From an uncultured Micavibrio sp. (GTDB lineage Bacteria > Pseudomonadota > Alphaproteobacteria > Micavibrionales > UBA1664): 17,798 nucleotides of DNA. The notes below the pieces were generated by a model. That model was not told where the DNA came from and made no database searches. It was given only the letters and a program-made list of their open reading frames with translations. The position numbers and the translations under genes are program-made. The stretch covers positions 1 to 17,798 of the forward strand of contig CALBME010000013.1 of NCBI GenBank assembly GCA_937896295.1, in the 5' to 3' direction. Positions within the stretch are counted from its first letter, which is position 1, and the number at the start of each line of letters is the position of its first letter. Positions 1-7,945 of this stretch are shown here, in pieces.

Positions 1-5
1 CAGCC

Positions 6-33
6 TTTCAAAGGTTGTTTCTTACCCTTGAAA
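6..33 (-). other. Inverted repeat at the window edge
   Basis: Positions 6-14 and 25-33 can pair as a 9-bp stem (one G-U pair) around a 10-nt loop. It lies just after the stop codon of the small minus-strand ORF at 60-164. It could end that transcript, but no run of T follows within the window, so it does not qualify as a clear intrinsic terminator. Confidence 0.2.
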
Positions 34-59
34 ACGCGAATTTCAGGCCAAAAGTTCCG

Positions 60-164
60 TTACCTGGCTTCGCATTTGAAGATGCCAAACGCGCCGCAGG
101 TCGGGCACGGAGCGCCCATCGGTGCAGCGGCGCCACAGGTTTTGCAGGTTCTCCAGTCGGTCAT
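60..164 (-). CDS. 34-residue double-CxxC (zinc-ribbon-like) mini-protein
   Basis: A short ORF below usual gene-calling limits. On the minus strand it starts with ATG at 164, 16 nt after the stop of the ABC exporter, and ends with TAA at 60-62. GGAG sits 7 nt before the ATG, an excellent SD. The protein reads MTDWRTCKTCGAAAPMGAPC and continues PTCGAFGIFKCEAR. It has two knuckles, C7-x2-C10 and C20-x2-C23, each followed by glycine, the usual layout of a small zinc ribbon, plus an extra C31. I infer a metal-binding peptide co-transcribed with the exporter. I recognise no family. It could be a chance ORF, but the SD, spacing and paired CxxCG motifs argue against that. Confidence 0.55.
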   Translation of the reverse strand: MTDWRTCKTCGAAAPMGAPCPTCGAFGIFKCEAR

Positions 165-180
165 GTTCTACTCCTTTTCG

Positions 181-1995
181 TTAGTGCAGTGAATCCGTCA
201 GGCCCGGATGCGCACGGCGGGCGTGGTCTTCGGCGACAGCGAATTGCTGGCCGACCATGCGGGCATAAATGCCGTTGCGGGCGAGTAATTCGGTGTGCGT
301 CCCTTCCTCCACGATCCTGCCGGCCTGCATCACATAGATGCGGTCGGCTTCCAGCACGGTGGAAAGACGGTGCGCGATAATCATGACCGTGCGCTTGCCG
401 TGCAAAGACTGAACGGCCGTCTGGATGGATTTTTCGTTTTCGGTGTCGAGGGATGCGGTCGCCTCGTCCAGCAGCAGCACGGGCGACTCCTTCAATAAGG
501 CGCGGGCCAGCGCGATGCGCTGTTTCTGGCCGCCGGACAGGCGCATGCCGCGTTCACCCAGCAGCGTGTCGTACCCCTGCGGCAGGGCCATGATGAAATC
601 ATGCGCCTGCGCATCGCGGGCGGCTTTTTCGATCTGACCCTGACGGGCATCGGGGTTTCCGAGCAGGATGTTTTCCTTCACCGTGCCGGAAAACAGCGCC
701 CCGTCCTGCGGGACATAGGCGATGGCCCCGCGCAGATAGGGCAGCGGCAGGGTGCGGATATCGCGGCCATCGAGGGCGATGGAACCGGCCTGAGGATCGG
801 CAAAGCGCATCAGCAGCTGAAACAGCGTGGTCTTGCCCGCGCCGGAGGGGCCGACAATGGCGATGGTTTTTCCGGCCGGGACGCTGAAGCTCAGCCCATC
901 GATGACGGGCGTTTCGTTATAGCGGAAATGAAGATCGGAGATCTGCAACGCGCCCGCGGCATCCGGCAGGCGCGCGGATATCTGCGGGGAATGAATGCCG
1001 GGTTCGAGCGAGAGGATATCCTGTACCCGTTCCAGCGCCGCGGCGGCACGGAAAAGCGCCGCCCCCACATCGCCCAGAATGCCAAAGGCCGATGCGACGA
1101 GCGCGGCATAAAAGACGAAGGATGCGAGCGCACCGGACGACATGGTGCCGCCCATCACGTCGCGCGCGCCGATCCACATGACGGCGCAGAGCGATGAAAA
1201 CAGAACGAAGATCACGGAAGACGCCATGGAGGCGCGGGTCACCGTCTGGCGCATCGCCGCCTTGAGGGTGTCATGCGCGGCATTGGCATATTTGCGGGCG
1301 AAGCGTTCTTCAGCGGTATAGCTTTGCACAATCTGGATGTTCGAAAGGGTTTCGCCCATCAGACCGCCGAGAAGGCCCGTATGTTCCTGTGACTTTTTGG
1401 CGTTGCGGCGGATCAGGCGCCCGATCAGCACGATGGGCAGCGCCACCAGCGGCATGATGGCCAGAACCATCAGGGTCAGGCGCGGGCTGGTCGCGACCAG
1501 CATGACGATGCCCCCGGTCACCAGAAGGATATTGCGCACGACGAGAGGCAGCGAGGTGCCGATGGTGGAGCCGATCAGGGTCGTATCAACGGACAGGGCG
1601 TTGGCGACCTCATGGCTCATCCGGCGCTGGTAAAAGGCCGGGTCGAGGAGCAAAAGCCGGGTAAAGGCCCGCACGCGCAGACGGGCGACGACATTTTCAG
1701 CCAGCCAGCCCGCGATGGACAGGCGGGTAAAGGAGGCCAGCGCCAGCGCCGCCACCATGAGCACCATGATGCCCAGCAGATGATTGATGCGGGCGATATC
1801 CTTGCCCGCAAGCCCTTGATCCACCAACTCTTTTAAGACGTAACCAAAACCCAGCGTAATCCCGGCGGCGGCCACCAGCGCCAGCAGCATCAGCAGGAAC
1901 GGCCCGATCTGGCCGCGTTCGATCAGGCCCAGAACGCTTAAAGCGGGCGGCATCAGCCTGGTCTGGTTCGTTTTTTCGGTGACATCCGGGGTCAT
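181..1995 (-). CDS. ABC exporter, fused permease/ATPase (ABCB/MsbA-like)
   Basis: A 604-residue half-transporter of the exporter type that would work as a homodimer in the inner membrane. The N-terminal ~340 residues hold hydrophobic segments of a six-helix ABC transmembrane domain (about 33-55, 75-95, 150-190, 255-310). The nucleotide-binding domain follows with every key motif: Walker A GPSGAGKTT (382-390), Q-loop in YVPQDG, signature LSGGQ (486-490), Walker B LLLDEA (507-512) and H-loop His (~542). It should therefore be catalytically competent. The substrate cannot be read from sequence; lipid, peptide and drug exporters share this architecture. The ATG at 1993-1995 has no convincing SD. 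It is divergent from the DsbA/smc unit, and a 34-residue CxxC ORF follows 16 nt after its stop. Confidence 0.88.
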   Translation of the reverse strand: MTPDVTEKTNQTRLMPPALSVLGLIERGQIGPFLLMLLALVAAAGITLGFGYVLKELVDQGLAGKDIARINHLLGIMVLMVAALALASFTRLSIAGWLAENVVARLRVRAFTRLLLLDPAFYQRRMSHEVANALSVDTTLIGSTIGTSLPLVVRNILLVTGGIVMLVATSPRLTLMVLAIMPLVALPIVLIGRLIRRNAKKSQEHTGLLGGLMGETLSNIQIVQSYTAEERFARKYANAAHDTLKAAMRQTVTRASMASSVIFVLFSSLCAVMWIGARDVMGGTMSSGALASFVFYAALVASAFGILGDVGAALFRAAAALERVQDILSLEPGIHSPQISARLPDAAGALQISDLHFRYNETPVIDGLSFSVPAGKTIAIVGPSGAGKTTLFQLLMRFADPQAGSIALDGRDIRTLPLPYLRGAIAYVPQDGALFSGTVKENILLGNPDARQGQIEKAARDAQAHDFIMALPQGYDTLLGERGMRLSGGQKQRIALARALLKESPVLLLDEATASLDTENEKSIQTAVQSLHGKRTVMIIAHRLSTVLEADRIYVMQAGRIVEEGTHTELLARNGIYARMVGQQFAVAEDHARRAHPGLTDSLH

Positions 1996-2055
1996 GGCGG
2001 GCCATAGTGCCGCTTCGCCGACTCATACGCAAGTGCTTGGGGAAAACCCGAAAAA

Positions 2056-2064
2056 TGTGCATAA
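2056..2064 (-). promoter_or_regulatory. DnaA box (TTATGCACA)
   Basis: On the minus strand this reads TTATGCACA, an exact match to the DnaA-box consensus TTATNCACA. It lies in the divergent intergenic region, 78 nt from a second box in the opposite orientation. Confidence 0.5.
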
Positions 2065-2088
2065 GTTAACGGCGAAAGCGCCATGAAA

Positions 2089-2116
2089 TTGACACCTTAG
2101 GCAAAGTTTTTAAAGG
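2089..2116 (+). promoter_or_regulatory. Candidate promoter of the DsbA-like gene
   Basis: TTGACA (2089-2094) is a perfect -35 hexamer. The -10 is poor: TAAAGG at 2111-2116 after 16 nt, inside a T/A tract. If used, the mRNA would start near 2122. That excludes the GTG at 2116 as a start and favours the ATG at 2161. The element lies between the two DnaA boxes. Confidence 0.35.
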
Positions 2117-2142
2117 TGGGCGCACAGCAAAACTCATACAAG

Positions 2143-2151
2143 TTATCCACA
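2143..2151 (+). promoter_or_regulatory. DnaA box (TTATCCACA)
   Basis: TTATCCACA is a perfect high-affinity DnaA-box sequence. It ends 9 nt before the ATG at 2161, so bound DnaA would cover the likely 5' untranslated region and ribosome-binding area of the DsbA-like gene. Confidence 0.55.
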
Positions 2152-2160
2152 GGGCGCACG

Positions 2161-2991
2161 ATGCGGAACGTTCTTATTGGCATTATTTCACTGGTTGTCG
2201 TCATCGCGGTCGGTGCCGGCGCATATAGCTGGTATCAGGGCCAGATGAATGAAGAGGCCGGCGATATCGCCGCCAACGACCTGAGCAACGGCACCCTGCC
2301 CGCTGCCGGTGCAGAACCCACGCTGGACCCCACGCCCGCCACCGCCGACGGCCCGCAATCGGTGCCCGGCATGAACCTGCAGGACGCCGCAACCGCACAG
2401 CAGGCCGACGAAGCCAAGCTGGCCAAACCGCAGGACGTTCACGTCACGGTCGATGGCATCGACCCGAAAGCGCCGCGTTCGATCGGCAAGCTGGACGCAC
2501 CGGTCACGATGATCGAGTATTCGTCCCTGACCTGCCCGCACTGCGCGCATGCGCACGCCACCATCCTGCCGCAGCTGATCAAGGACTATGTCGAAACCGG
2601 CAAGCTGCGCATCGTGTTTTCGGATTTTCCGCTGAACCAGCAGGCACTGGACGCATCGAAAGTGTCGCGCTGCGTGGCCAACGACCAGTATTTCGGTTTC
2701 CTGACCATGCTGTTCGGTTCGATCGAAACCTGGGCGTATAGCGGCACGCACCCGCAGCCGCTGATCCAGACCGCGACGCTGACCGGACTGTCGGCAGACA
2801 AGGCACGTGAATGCCTGAACAACACCGACGTTGAAAACGCGCTGGTGCAGGGCGTTCAGGAAGCGGCGCAGAAATACAAAATCAACTCCACGCCGACCTT
2901 CGTTTTCAACGACGGCAAGAAAATGATTGCGGGCGCACGCCCGTACGCCGAATTCCAGGCCGCGATCGACTCGCTGCTGCCGGCAAAATAA
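2161..2991 (+). CDS. Membrane-anchored DsbA-family thioredoxin-fold protein
   Basis: A 276-residue periplasmic thiol-disulphide protein of the DsbA/DsbG-like class. Residues 1-20 form an uncleaved-looking hydrophobic anchor, followed by an Ala/Pro-rich linker to about residue 100 and then the catalytic domain. The active-site motif is C-P-H-C at 125-128, and the cis-proline loop is T244-P245 in NSTPTF. Both are needed for DsbA-type oxidation or isomerisation, so it should be active. I chose the ATG at 2161, with AGGG 6 nt upstream. The longer GTG start at 2116 would put non-hydrophobic residues before the membrane segment and overlap promoter and DnaA-box sequence. smc follows after 30 nt. 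A dsbA-like gene before smc is a familiar alphaproteobacterial arrangement (from memory), and the pair probably forms an operon. Confidence 0.88.
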   Translation: MRNVLIGIISLVVVIAVGAGAYSWYQGQMNEEAGDIAANDLSNGTLPAAGAEPTLDPTPATADGPQSVPGMNLQDAATAQQADEAKLAKPQDVHVTVDGIDPKAPRSIGKLDAPVTMIEYSSLTCPHCAHAHATILPQLIKDYVETGKLRIVFSDFPLNQQALDASKVSRCVANDQYFGFLTMLFGSIETWAYSGTHPQPLIQTATLTGLSADKARECLNNTDVENALVQGVQEAAQKYKINSTPTFVFNDGKKMIAGARPYAEFQAAIDSLLPAK

Positions 2992-3021
2992 GAGACTTTT
3001 TGAGGGGATAAGGTACGTCAC

Positions 3022-6000
3022 ATGGTTCAGATCAATCGCCTGCGTCTTTCGGGCTTCAAGTCCTTCGTCGACAAGACCGAACTGGATATCGGCGGCGGCC
3101 TGAACGGCATTGTCGGGCCCAATGGCTGCGGCAAGTCGAACCTTGTCGAAGCCCTGCGCTGGGTGATGGGTGAAAACCGCGCCAAGAACATGCGTTCGGG
3201 CGACATGGAAGACGTGATTTTCGCGGGTACCGCCGCACGCCCCGCACGATCGATTGCGGAAGTCACCGTTCTCCTGGACAACACGGACGGCAAGGCGCCC
3301 GCCCCGTTCGGCAATTCCGCCCAGATCGAAGTCACGCGCCGGATCGAACGCGACAAGGGTTCGCAGTACCTGGTCAACGGCAAGCAGGTGCGCGCACGCG
3401 ACGTGCAATTGCTGTTTGCGGACTCGCTGACCGGTTCCCACTCGCCCGCCCTCGTCAGCCAGGGCCGCGTCACCCAGCTGATTCAGGCCAAGGCCACCGA
3501 GCGCCGCCAGATGCTGGAGGAAAGCGCCGGTGTCGCATCCCTCTACACCCGCCGTCACGAGGCGGAACTGCGCCTGAAGGCCGCCGATGAAAACCTTGCC
3601 AAGCTGGACCTTGTCCTGGGCGAAATGGTCACGCGCGCGAACAGCCTTCGCAATCAGGCGCGCCAGGCGCTGCGCTACCGCGACCTGTCGGACACGATCC
3701 GCCGTTTTGAATCGCTGCTGGCATGGCAGGACTGGTCCAACACGCGCGAAAAACTGAAAAAGGAAGAAGCCCGTTTCAATGAAACGGACCTCTCCGTCCG
3801 CGCGACGCTGACCCGTACCACCGAACTGACCGTTGCCGTCACCAACGCATCCGAACAGGTCGAAATTCAGCGCAAGACCGATATCGAGGCGCGCGCCGAA
3901 CTGCAGATCCTGCGCCAGACGTCGGAACAGCTGGAGCGCGAGACGCTTCACCGCCGCAACGAATATAGCGACCTGAACCGCCAGATTGCGCAAAGCCAGT
4001 CGGATCTGAACCTTGCCGCCGAACAGCGCGACGCGCTGACCCAGCGTGCCGAAATCATCAAGGCAGATCTTGAGCGTATCGCGTCGGAAGACGCCGGCAC
4101 GCCCGCCGAGGTCAGCGCACTGGAAGCCGAATACAAAACCGCCCGCGAACAGGTCGGTGAAGCCGAAAACGCCGTGCTGACCCTGCAGGACCGTATCCGC
4201 CGCATGATCAGCGAACGCGATGCCGCCAACGCCGCGCTGGACCGCGCGCGCAGCGAACAGGCCCGCGCAGCCGCACGCCTTGCCGAAATCGAAGCGCAGT
4301 ACGAGGCCGTTGCCGCGCCTGCGCCGGAAGAGCGCGAGATGGAAGACGCGCAAGCCGCCGTCGCCGCCAGCAAAGCCGCCCGCGAAACCGCCGAAGCCGC
4401 CGTCGCAGGCAAGCAGGACGCGCTGGACCAGGCACGCGAGCGCGCAGCCGCCGCACGCGAAGCATTGTCCGCCGCGCAGCAGGACCGCGACATCAAGGCG
4501 CGTGAGGTCAAATCCCTGACCAACATGCTGGAAAGCCTGTCGAAGGGTTTTGAAAATTCGCTGATCCTTTCACTCGACATTCCCGCCGACCTTACACAGG
4601 CGGTGGCAACCGCCGCCGGCGACGCCGCGCTGCGTGCTGGCGAAGATGCATGGAACAGCACGGGCGAGGCATTTGCCGCATCCGACTGGGCCGCCGGTGT
4701 CACGCCGCTGTCCACGCTTATCACCGCGCCTGCCCGTCTTTCAGCCTTCGTGTCGTCGGTCGGCATCGTGGACGGCGATGGATCGCAGGTGCAGCTGAAA
4801 CGCGGACAGGTCATCGTCAACCGTGACGGCGGGCTGTGGCGCTGGGACGGTCTTGCCGCCACCGGTGCGAAAGAAACCCGCGAGGCGCAGATCCTGAACA
4901 TCCGCGCGCAGATGCGCGATGCGCAGGCCGCCCTTGAAACCGCAACGCCGAAGGTCGGTGAAGCCGAGGGCGCCGTCGCGCAGGCCAATGCCGTCCGCGA
5001 CGAACTGACCGGCGCCCTTTCCGCCGCGCAGGCGGAGGCCAAACAGGCCGCATCGCAGCTTTACGCGGCAGAAAACCGCGTGGCGTCCCTGCAAAAGGCC
5101 GTCAACGACCATGCGGCCCGCCGCACTGTTTTGAGCGAGCAGCGCATCAACGCGCAAACCAATGCGCAGAACGCCGAGGCCGCGCTGGCCGAGGCACAGC
5201 AACGCGCAAGCGCCTTTGAATCCGCAACCGCCGAGGACGAACTGCGCGCAGAACTGGCAACGGCAGAAGCCCAACTGGCCGAACGCCGCGCCGCGCGCGA
5301 CGACATCTCGGTCCGCATGGAAAGCCGCAAGGCCGCCGCCGCGCAGGTCCAGCACCTGCGCCAGAGCCTTGAGGCAGAAGGTACCCGCACCAACGACCAG
5401 ATCACCCGCGGCGCCGCGCAGGCCGCAAGCCTGCAGACCCGCATCAGCGAACTGGAAGCGCGTATCGCCGCCCTTCGCCCGCAGATCATCGCGGACGAAA
5501 CCGGCACGGCGCAGCAGGACCTGCTGGACAAGATCAACGCGATGGAAGACACGGTGCGCGATGCATCGGACGCCTTCGCCACCGCGGACGCTTCGGCCAA
5601 GCAACTGGCCAGCGAACTGCGCAAGGTGGAAGAAGAAGGTTCGAACCTGCGCGAAAAACGCGCCGTCATCCAGGCGACCGTTGCCGCCCTGCAGGCCGAA
5701 CAGACCCGCATCGCCACCGAAATCGAAGACCGTTTTTCGACCAGCCCGGCCGCGCTTGAAAACACCGTCATGGCCGACTGGCCGGATGGCCTTCCCAGCG
5801 CGTCGAAGGCGAAATCGGAACGCGATTTCCTGAACCGCGAACGCGACGCCATGGGCGCCGTCAACCTGCGCGCGGAAATCGAACTGACCGAAACGGAAAG
5901 CGAACACGCACGCCTTGAGGCCGAGAAAGTCGACCTCACCGCCGCGATCGAGCGCCTGCGCGAAGGTATCGGCACGCTGAACGAAGAAGCGCGTGAGCGC

Positions 6001-6483
6001 ATCGTGCGTACGTTCGACGCCGTGAACGCGCATTTCAAGGAACTGTTCACGCGACTGTTCGGCGGCGGTGAAGCGTATCTGAAGCTGGAAGGCGAAGATC
6101 CGCTGGACGCCGGCCTCGAGATTTACGCGCAGCCCCCGGGCAAGATGCTTCAGAACCTGAACCTGCTTTCGGGCGGCGAACAGACCCTGACCGCACTGTC
6201 GATGATTTTCGCCATGTTCCTTGCGAACCCCGCGCCGGTCTGCGTGCTGGACGAAGTCGACGCCCCGCTGGACGACGCCAACGTCGACCGCGTGTGCGGA
6301 CTGCTGGAACAGATGTCGAAATCCTGCGCCACGCGTTTCCTGGTCATCACCCACCACCGCATGACCATGGCCCGCATGGACCGCCTGTACGGCGTGACCA
6401 TGGCGGAACGCGGCGTGTCGCAACTGGTGTCCGTCAACCTGGCGGCACAGGGCGACCTGCTGGAACAGCACAAAGCCGCCTAA
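3022..6483 (+). CDS. smc: Chromosome partition protein SMC
   Basis: An 1153-residue SMC ATPase that, as a dimer with ScpAB, organises and segregates the chromosome. The N-terminal head has Walker A GPNGCGKS (32-39). Two long Ala/Glu/Arg/Gln-rich coiled-coil arms (about 170-490 and 640-990) flank a hinge region at about 490-620, whose ending RDGGLWRWDG resembles alphaproteobacterial SMCs. The C-terminal head carries the signature LSGGEQ (1049-1054) and Walker B VLDEVD (1075-1080) followed by a D-loop. The length is normal and all ATPase motifs are intact. AAGG precedes the ATG by 8 nt. scpA and scpB are not in the window. The GC-rich repetitive coiled-coil DNA produces long antisense ORFs that are not genes. 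Confidence 0.97.
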   Translation: MVQINRLRLSGFKSFVDKTELDIGGGLNGIVGPNGCGKSNLVEALRWVMGENRAKNMRSGDMEDVIFAGTAARPARSIAEVTVLLDNTDGKAPAPFGNSAQIEVTRRIERDKGSQYLVNGKQVRARDVQLLFADSLTGSHSPALVSQGRVTQLIQAKATERRQMLEESAGVASLYTRRHEAELRLKAADENLAKLDLVLGEMVTRANSLRNQARQALRYRDLSDTIRRFESLLAWQDWSNTREKLKKEEARFNETDLSVRATLTRTTELTVAVTNASEQVEIQRKTDIEARAELQILRQTSEQLERETLHRRNEYSDLNRQIAQSQSDLNLAAEQRDALTQRAEIIKADLERIASEDAGTPAEVSALEAEYKTAREQVGEAENAVLTLQDRIRRMISERDAANAALDRARSEQARAAARLAEIEAQYEAVAAPAPEEREMEDAQAAVAASKAARETAEAAVAGKQDALDQARERAAAAREALSAAQQDRDIKAREVKSLTNMLESLSKGFENSLILSLDIPADLTQAVATAAGDAALRAGEDAWNSTGEAFAASDWAAGVTPLSTLITAPARLSAFVSSVGIVDGDGSQVQLKRGQVIVNRDGGLWRWDGLAATGAKETREAQILNIRAQMRDAQAALETATPKVGEAEGAVAQANAVRDELTGALSAAQAEAKQAASQLYAAENRVASLQKAVNDHAARRTVLSEQRINAQTNAQNAEAALAEAQQRASAFESATAEDELRAELATAEAQLAERRAARDDISVRMESRKAAAAQVQHLRQSLEAEGTRTNDQITRGAAQAASLQTRISELEARIAALRPQIIADETGTAQQDLLDKINAMEDTVRDASDAFATADASAKQLASELRKVEEEGSNLREKRAVIQATVAALQAEQTRIATEIEDRFSTSPAALENTVMADWPDGLPSASKAKSERDFLNRERDAMGAVNLRAEIELTETESEHARLEAEKVDLTAAIERLREGIGTLNEEARERIVRTFDAVNAHFKELFTRLFGGGEAYLKLEGEDPLDAGLEIYAQPPGKMLQNLNLLSGGEQTLTALSMIFAMFLANPAPVCVLDEVDAPLDDANVDRVCGLLEQMSKSCATRFLVITHHRMTMARMDRLYGVTMAERGVSQLVSVNLAAQGDLLEQHKAA

Positions 6484-6489
6484 GTTTTG

Positions 6490-6502
6490 GGCCGGGTCGG
6501 CC
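6490..6502 (+). other. Small hairpin between smc and atpI
   Basis: GGCCG and CGGCC flank a 3-nt loop, 7 nt after the smc stop. No T run follows; A6 comes 13 nt later. It may be a weak pause or RNA-processing site between smc and the atp genes, or simply GC-rich chance pairing. Confidence 0.2.
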
Positions 6503-6524
6503 GTGGGCGTAAAAAAGGGTTATT

Positions 6525-6845
6525 ATGACCGATCAGGAAGACCAGAAGCTCAAAGACATGCAGGCGCAGATCGACGCCCTGCGCGACAAGGTGCACCCGG
6601 CACCACCCAAAGTCACGGCGGACGCCCAGAACATGTCCACCGGCGTGCGGGCCGGGACCGAGCTTGTGGGCGCCATTCTGGGGTCAGGCCTGATCGGCTA
6701 TGGCCTCGACCAATGGCTGGGAACGGCCCCGTGGCTGCTAATTACCCTGCTGGTTCTGGGGGTTGGGGCCGGGTTTCTCAATGTCTGGAAAACCACGCAG
6801 AATATAGGGACCGGCGTGGGTGTAAAAAACCCACCGAAACAGTGA
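6525..6845 (+). CDS. atpI: ATP synthase accessory protein AtpI
   Basis: A 106-residue small membrane protein of the AtpI/ATPase gene 1 family, which sits at the head of atp operons and helps assemble the c-ring. A charged, helical N-terminus (residues 1-35, QKLKDMQAQIDALRDK) precedes two hydrophobic helices at about 46-66 and 69-88, with the family's Gly-rich first helix (GSGLIGYGLDQWLG). Both termini should be cytoplasmic. AAGGG ends 5 nt before the ATG. It follows smc by 41 nt and precedes atpB by 83 nt. With so little space after smc, the atp promoter may lie inside smc, or smc and atpI may be co-transcribed. Confidence 0.85.
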   Translation: MTDQEDQKLKDMQAQIDALRDKVHPAPPKVTADAQNMSTGVRAGTELVGAILGSGLIGYGLDQWLGTAPWLLITLLVLGVGAGFLNVWKTTQNIGTGVGVKNPPKQ

Positions 6846-6854
6846 AATAATTCC

Positions 6855-6873
6855 TTGGCAAACGCCTCGCCAA
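6855..6873 (+). other. Inverted repeat in the atpI-atpB gap
   Basis: TTGGC and GCCAA are separated by 9 nt in the 83-nt gap before atpB. TTGGCA at 6855-6860 also resembles a -35 hexamer, but no good -10 lies 16-18 nt downstream. It is a possible operator or mRNA-processing hairpin; function is not shown. Confidence 0.15.
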
Positions 6874-6928
6874 CCATTACTTAGGGGGCCAGTTTTAAGA
6901 GCCAACCCCGACCCCGAAAACGAGAGCC

Positions 6929-7666
6929 GTGGCTGACCCAATTCACCAGTTCCAGATCCAGAACATCGGACCCCAGCTGTCCGTTGCCGGAATCGACGTT
7001 TCTTTCACCAATTCAGCCCTTTGGATGGTTATCGCCGCGCTTGTTTCGACCAGCGTGCTGACCCTGGCCATGCGCCGCCCGCAAATGGTGCCGGGCCGTC
7101 TGCAGGTGTTCGCCGAATCCATGTACCAGTTCGTCGCCAAAATGGTCGATGAGAACGTGGGTCTTAAGGGCCGCGAATATTTCCCGTTCATCTTCACGCT
7201 GTTCACCGTCGTGCTGATGGGCAACATGCTGGGTCTGATCCCCTATTCCTTTACCTATACCAGCCACCTGGCCGTTACCGCGGGCCTGGCCGTTTTCATC
7301 TTCATCTGGGTGACGGTTCTGGGCTTCGTCAAACACGGCGCGCATTTCCTGCATTTCTTTTCGCCCGAAGGCGTGCCCTTCGCGCTTAAATTCCTGGTCA
7401 TCCCGCTTGAGATCATTTCGTACATGACGCGTCCGCTGACGCTGGCGATGCGACTTTTCGCCAACATGATGGCGGGCCACCTTGTCCTGAAAGTGTTCGC
7501 AGGTTTCTGCGTATCGCTGATGTCGCTCAGCATCGTCGCCTCGGTCATCCCGATGGCGTTCAACGTGATCATGATCATGTTCGAGGTGCTGATCGCGTTC
7601 CTGCAAGCTTATGTGTTTACCGTGCTGACCTGCATCTACTTCAAAGATGCGCTGGAAATGCACTGA
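6929..7666 (+). CDS. atpB: ATP synthase Fo subunit a
   Basis: A 245-residue integral membrane stator subunit that forms the two proton half-channels against the c-ring. The N-terminal DPIHQFQI segment is typical of alphaproteobacterial subunit a and supports the GTG start at 6929, which has only a weak SD (GAGAG). Five to six hydrophobic helices are visible. The essential arginine that faces the c-subunit carboxylate is R175 in RPLTLAMRLFANM, and the conserved motif GHLVLK follows. The length is normal for the class. It lies between atpI and atpE as in other split alphaproteobacterial Fo operons. Confidence 0.96.
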   Translation: MADPIHQFQIQNIGPQLSVAGIDVSFTNSALWMVIAALVSTSVLTLAMRRPQMVPGRLQVFAESMYQFVAKMVDENVGLKGREYFPFIFTLFTVVLMGNMLGLIPYSFTYTSHLAVTAGLAVFIFIWVTVLGFVKHGAHFLHFFSPEGVPFALKFLVIPLEIISYMTRPLTLAMRLFANMMAGHLVLKVFAGFCVSLMSLSIVASVIPMAFNVIMIMFEVLIAFLQAYVFTVLTCIYFKDALEMH

Positions 7667-7720
7667 TCCCGACTTTAACTTTTTTAACTTTAACGACTGA
7701 AAATAGAAGGAAATACAAAT
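7667..7720 (+). promoter_or_regulatory. U/A-rich translational enhancer-like leader of atpE
   Basis: The 54-nt atpB-atpE gap is strikingly AT-rich. It contains repeated TTTAAC/TTTTTTAAC units at 7671-7694, then GAAGGAAA as SD upstream of the atpE ATG. In E. coli, a UUUUAACUGAAACAAA-type tract before the atpE SD raises c-subunit translation. The resemblance in position and composition suggests the same role here, matching the need for about ten or more c subunits per enzyme. Confidence 0.45.
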
Positions 7721-7945
7721 ATGGAACTCGATGCCGCAAAACTGATTGCCGCCGCCCTCGCACTTCTGCCCCTCGCTGGCGTTGGCATTGCGCTTGGCAA
7801 CATCTTCTCGTCCTACAACGCCGCTGTCGGCCGTAACCCGGGCGCCGCTGAACTGCTGGACAAGAAATTCTTCCTGACCTTCGCACTGACCGAAGCTCTG
7901 GCGATTTTCGCACTCGTTATCTCGCTCATCATCCTGTTCGGCTAA
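7721..7945 (+). CDS. atpE: ATP synthase Fo subunit c
   Basis: A 74-residue hairpin of two membrane helices that oligomerises into the rotor ring. Helix 1 carries the small-residue stripe (A19-G-V-G-I-A-L-G-N). The polar loop R38-N39-P40 contacts F1, and E58 in helix 2 (FALTEALAIF) is the ion-binding carboxylate. The residue after it is Ala, not Ser or Thr, which fits proton rather than sodium coupling; that is an inference from known c-ring ligands. GAAGGAAA lies at good SD distance. The stop TAA shares its last base with the next ATG, implying translational coupling to the b' gene. Confidence 0.97.
   Translation: MELDAAKLIAAALALLPLAGVGIALGNIFSSYNAAVGRNPGAAELLDKKFFLTFALTEALAIFALVISLIILFG

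Noticed and set aside
2116..2160. GTG start at 2116 for the DsbA-like protein
   Set aside because: It would add 15 polar residues before the membrane anchor and overlap a DnaA box and the promoter region; ATG 2161 has an SD and begins at the anchor.
2188..6471. Long minus-strand ORFs (2188-4353, 4741-6471 and others) opposite the DsbA-like gene and smc
   Set aside because: They are shadows of GC-rich, Ala/Glu/Arg-rich coiled-coil coding sequence, with low-complexity Arg/Cys/Ala-rich or Phe/Gly/Gln-rich translations, no recognisable domains and no expected starts.
7721..7945. Sodium-type c-ring
   Set aside because: The residue after E58 is Ala rather than Ser or Thr, and no sodium-ligand set is visible; proton coupling is the better reading.
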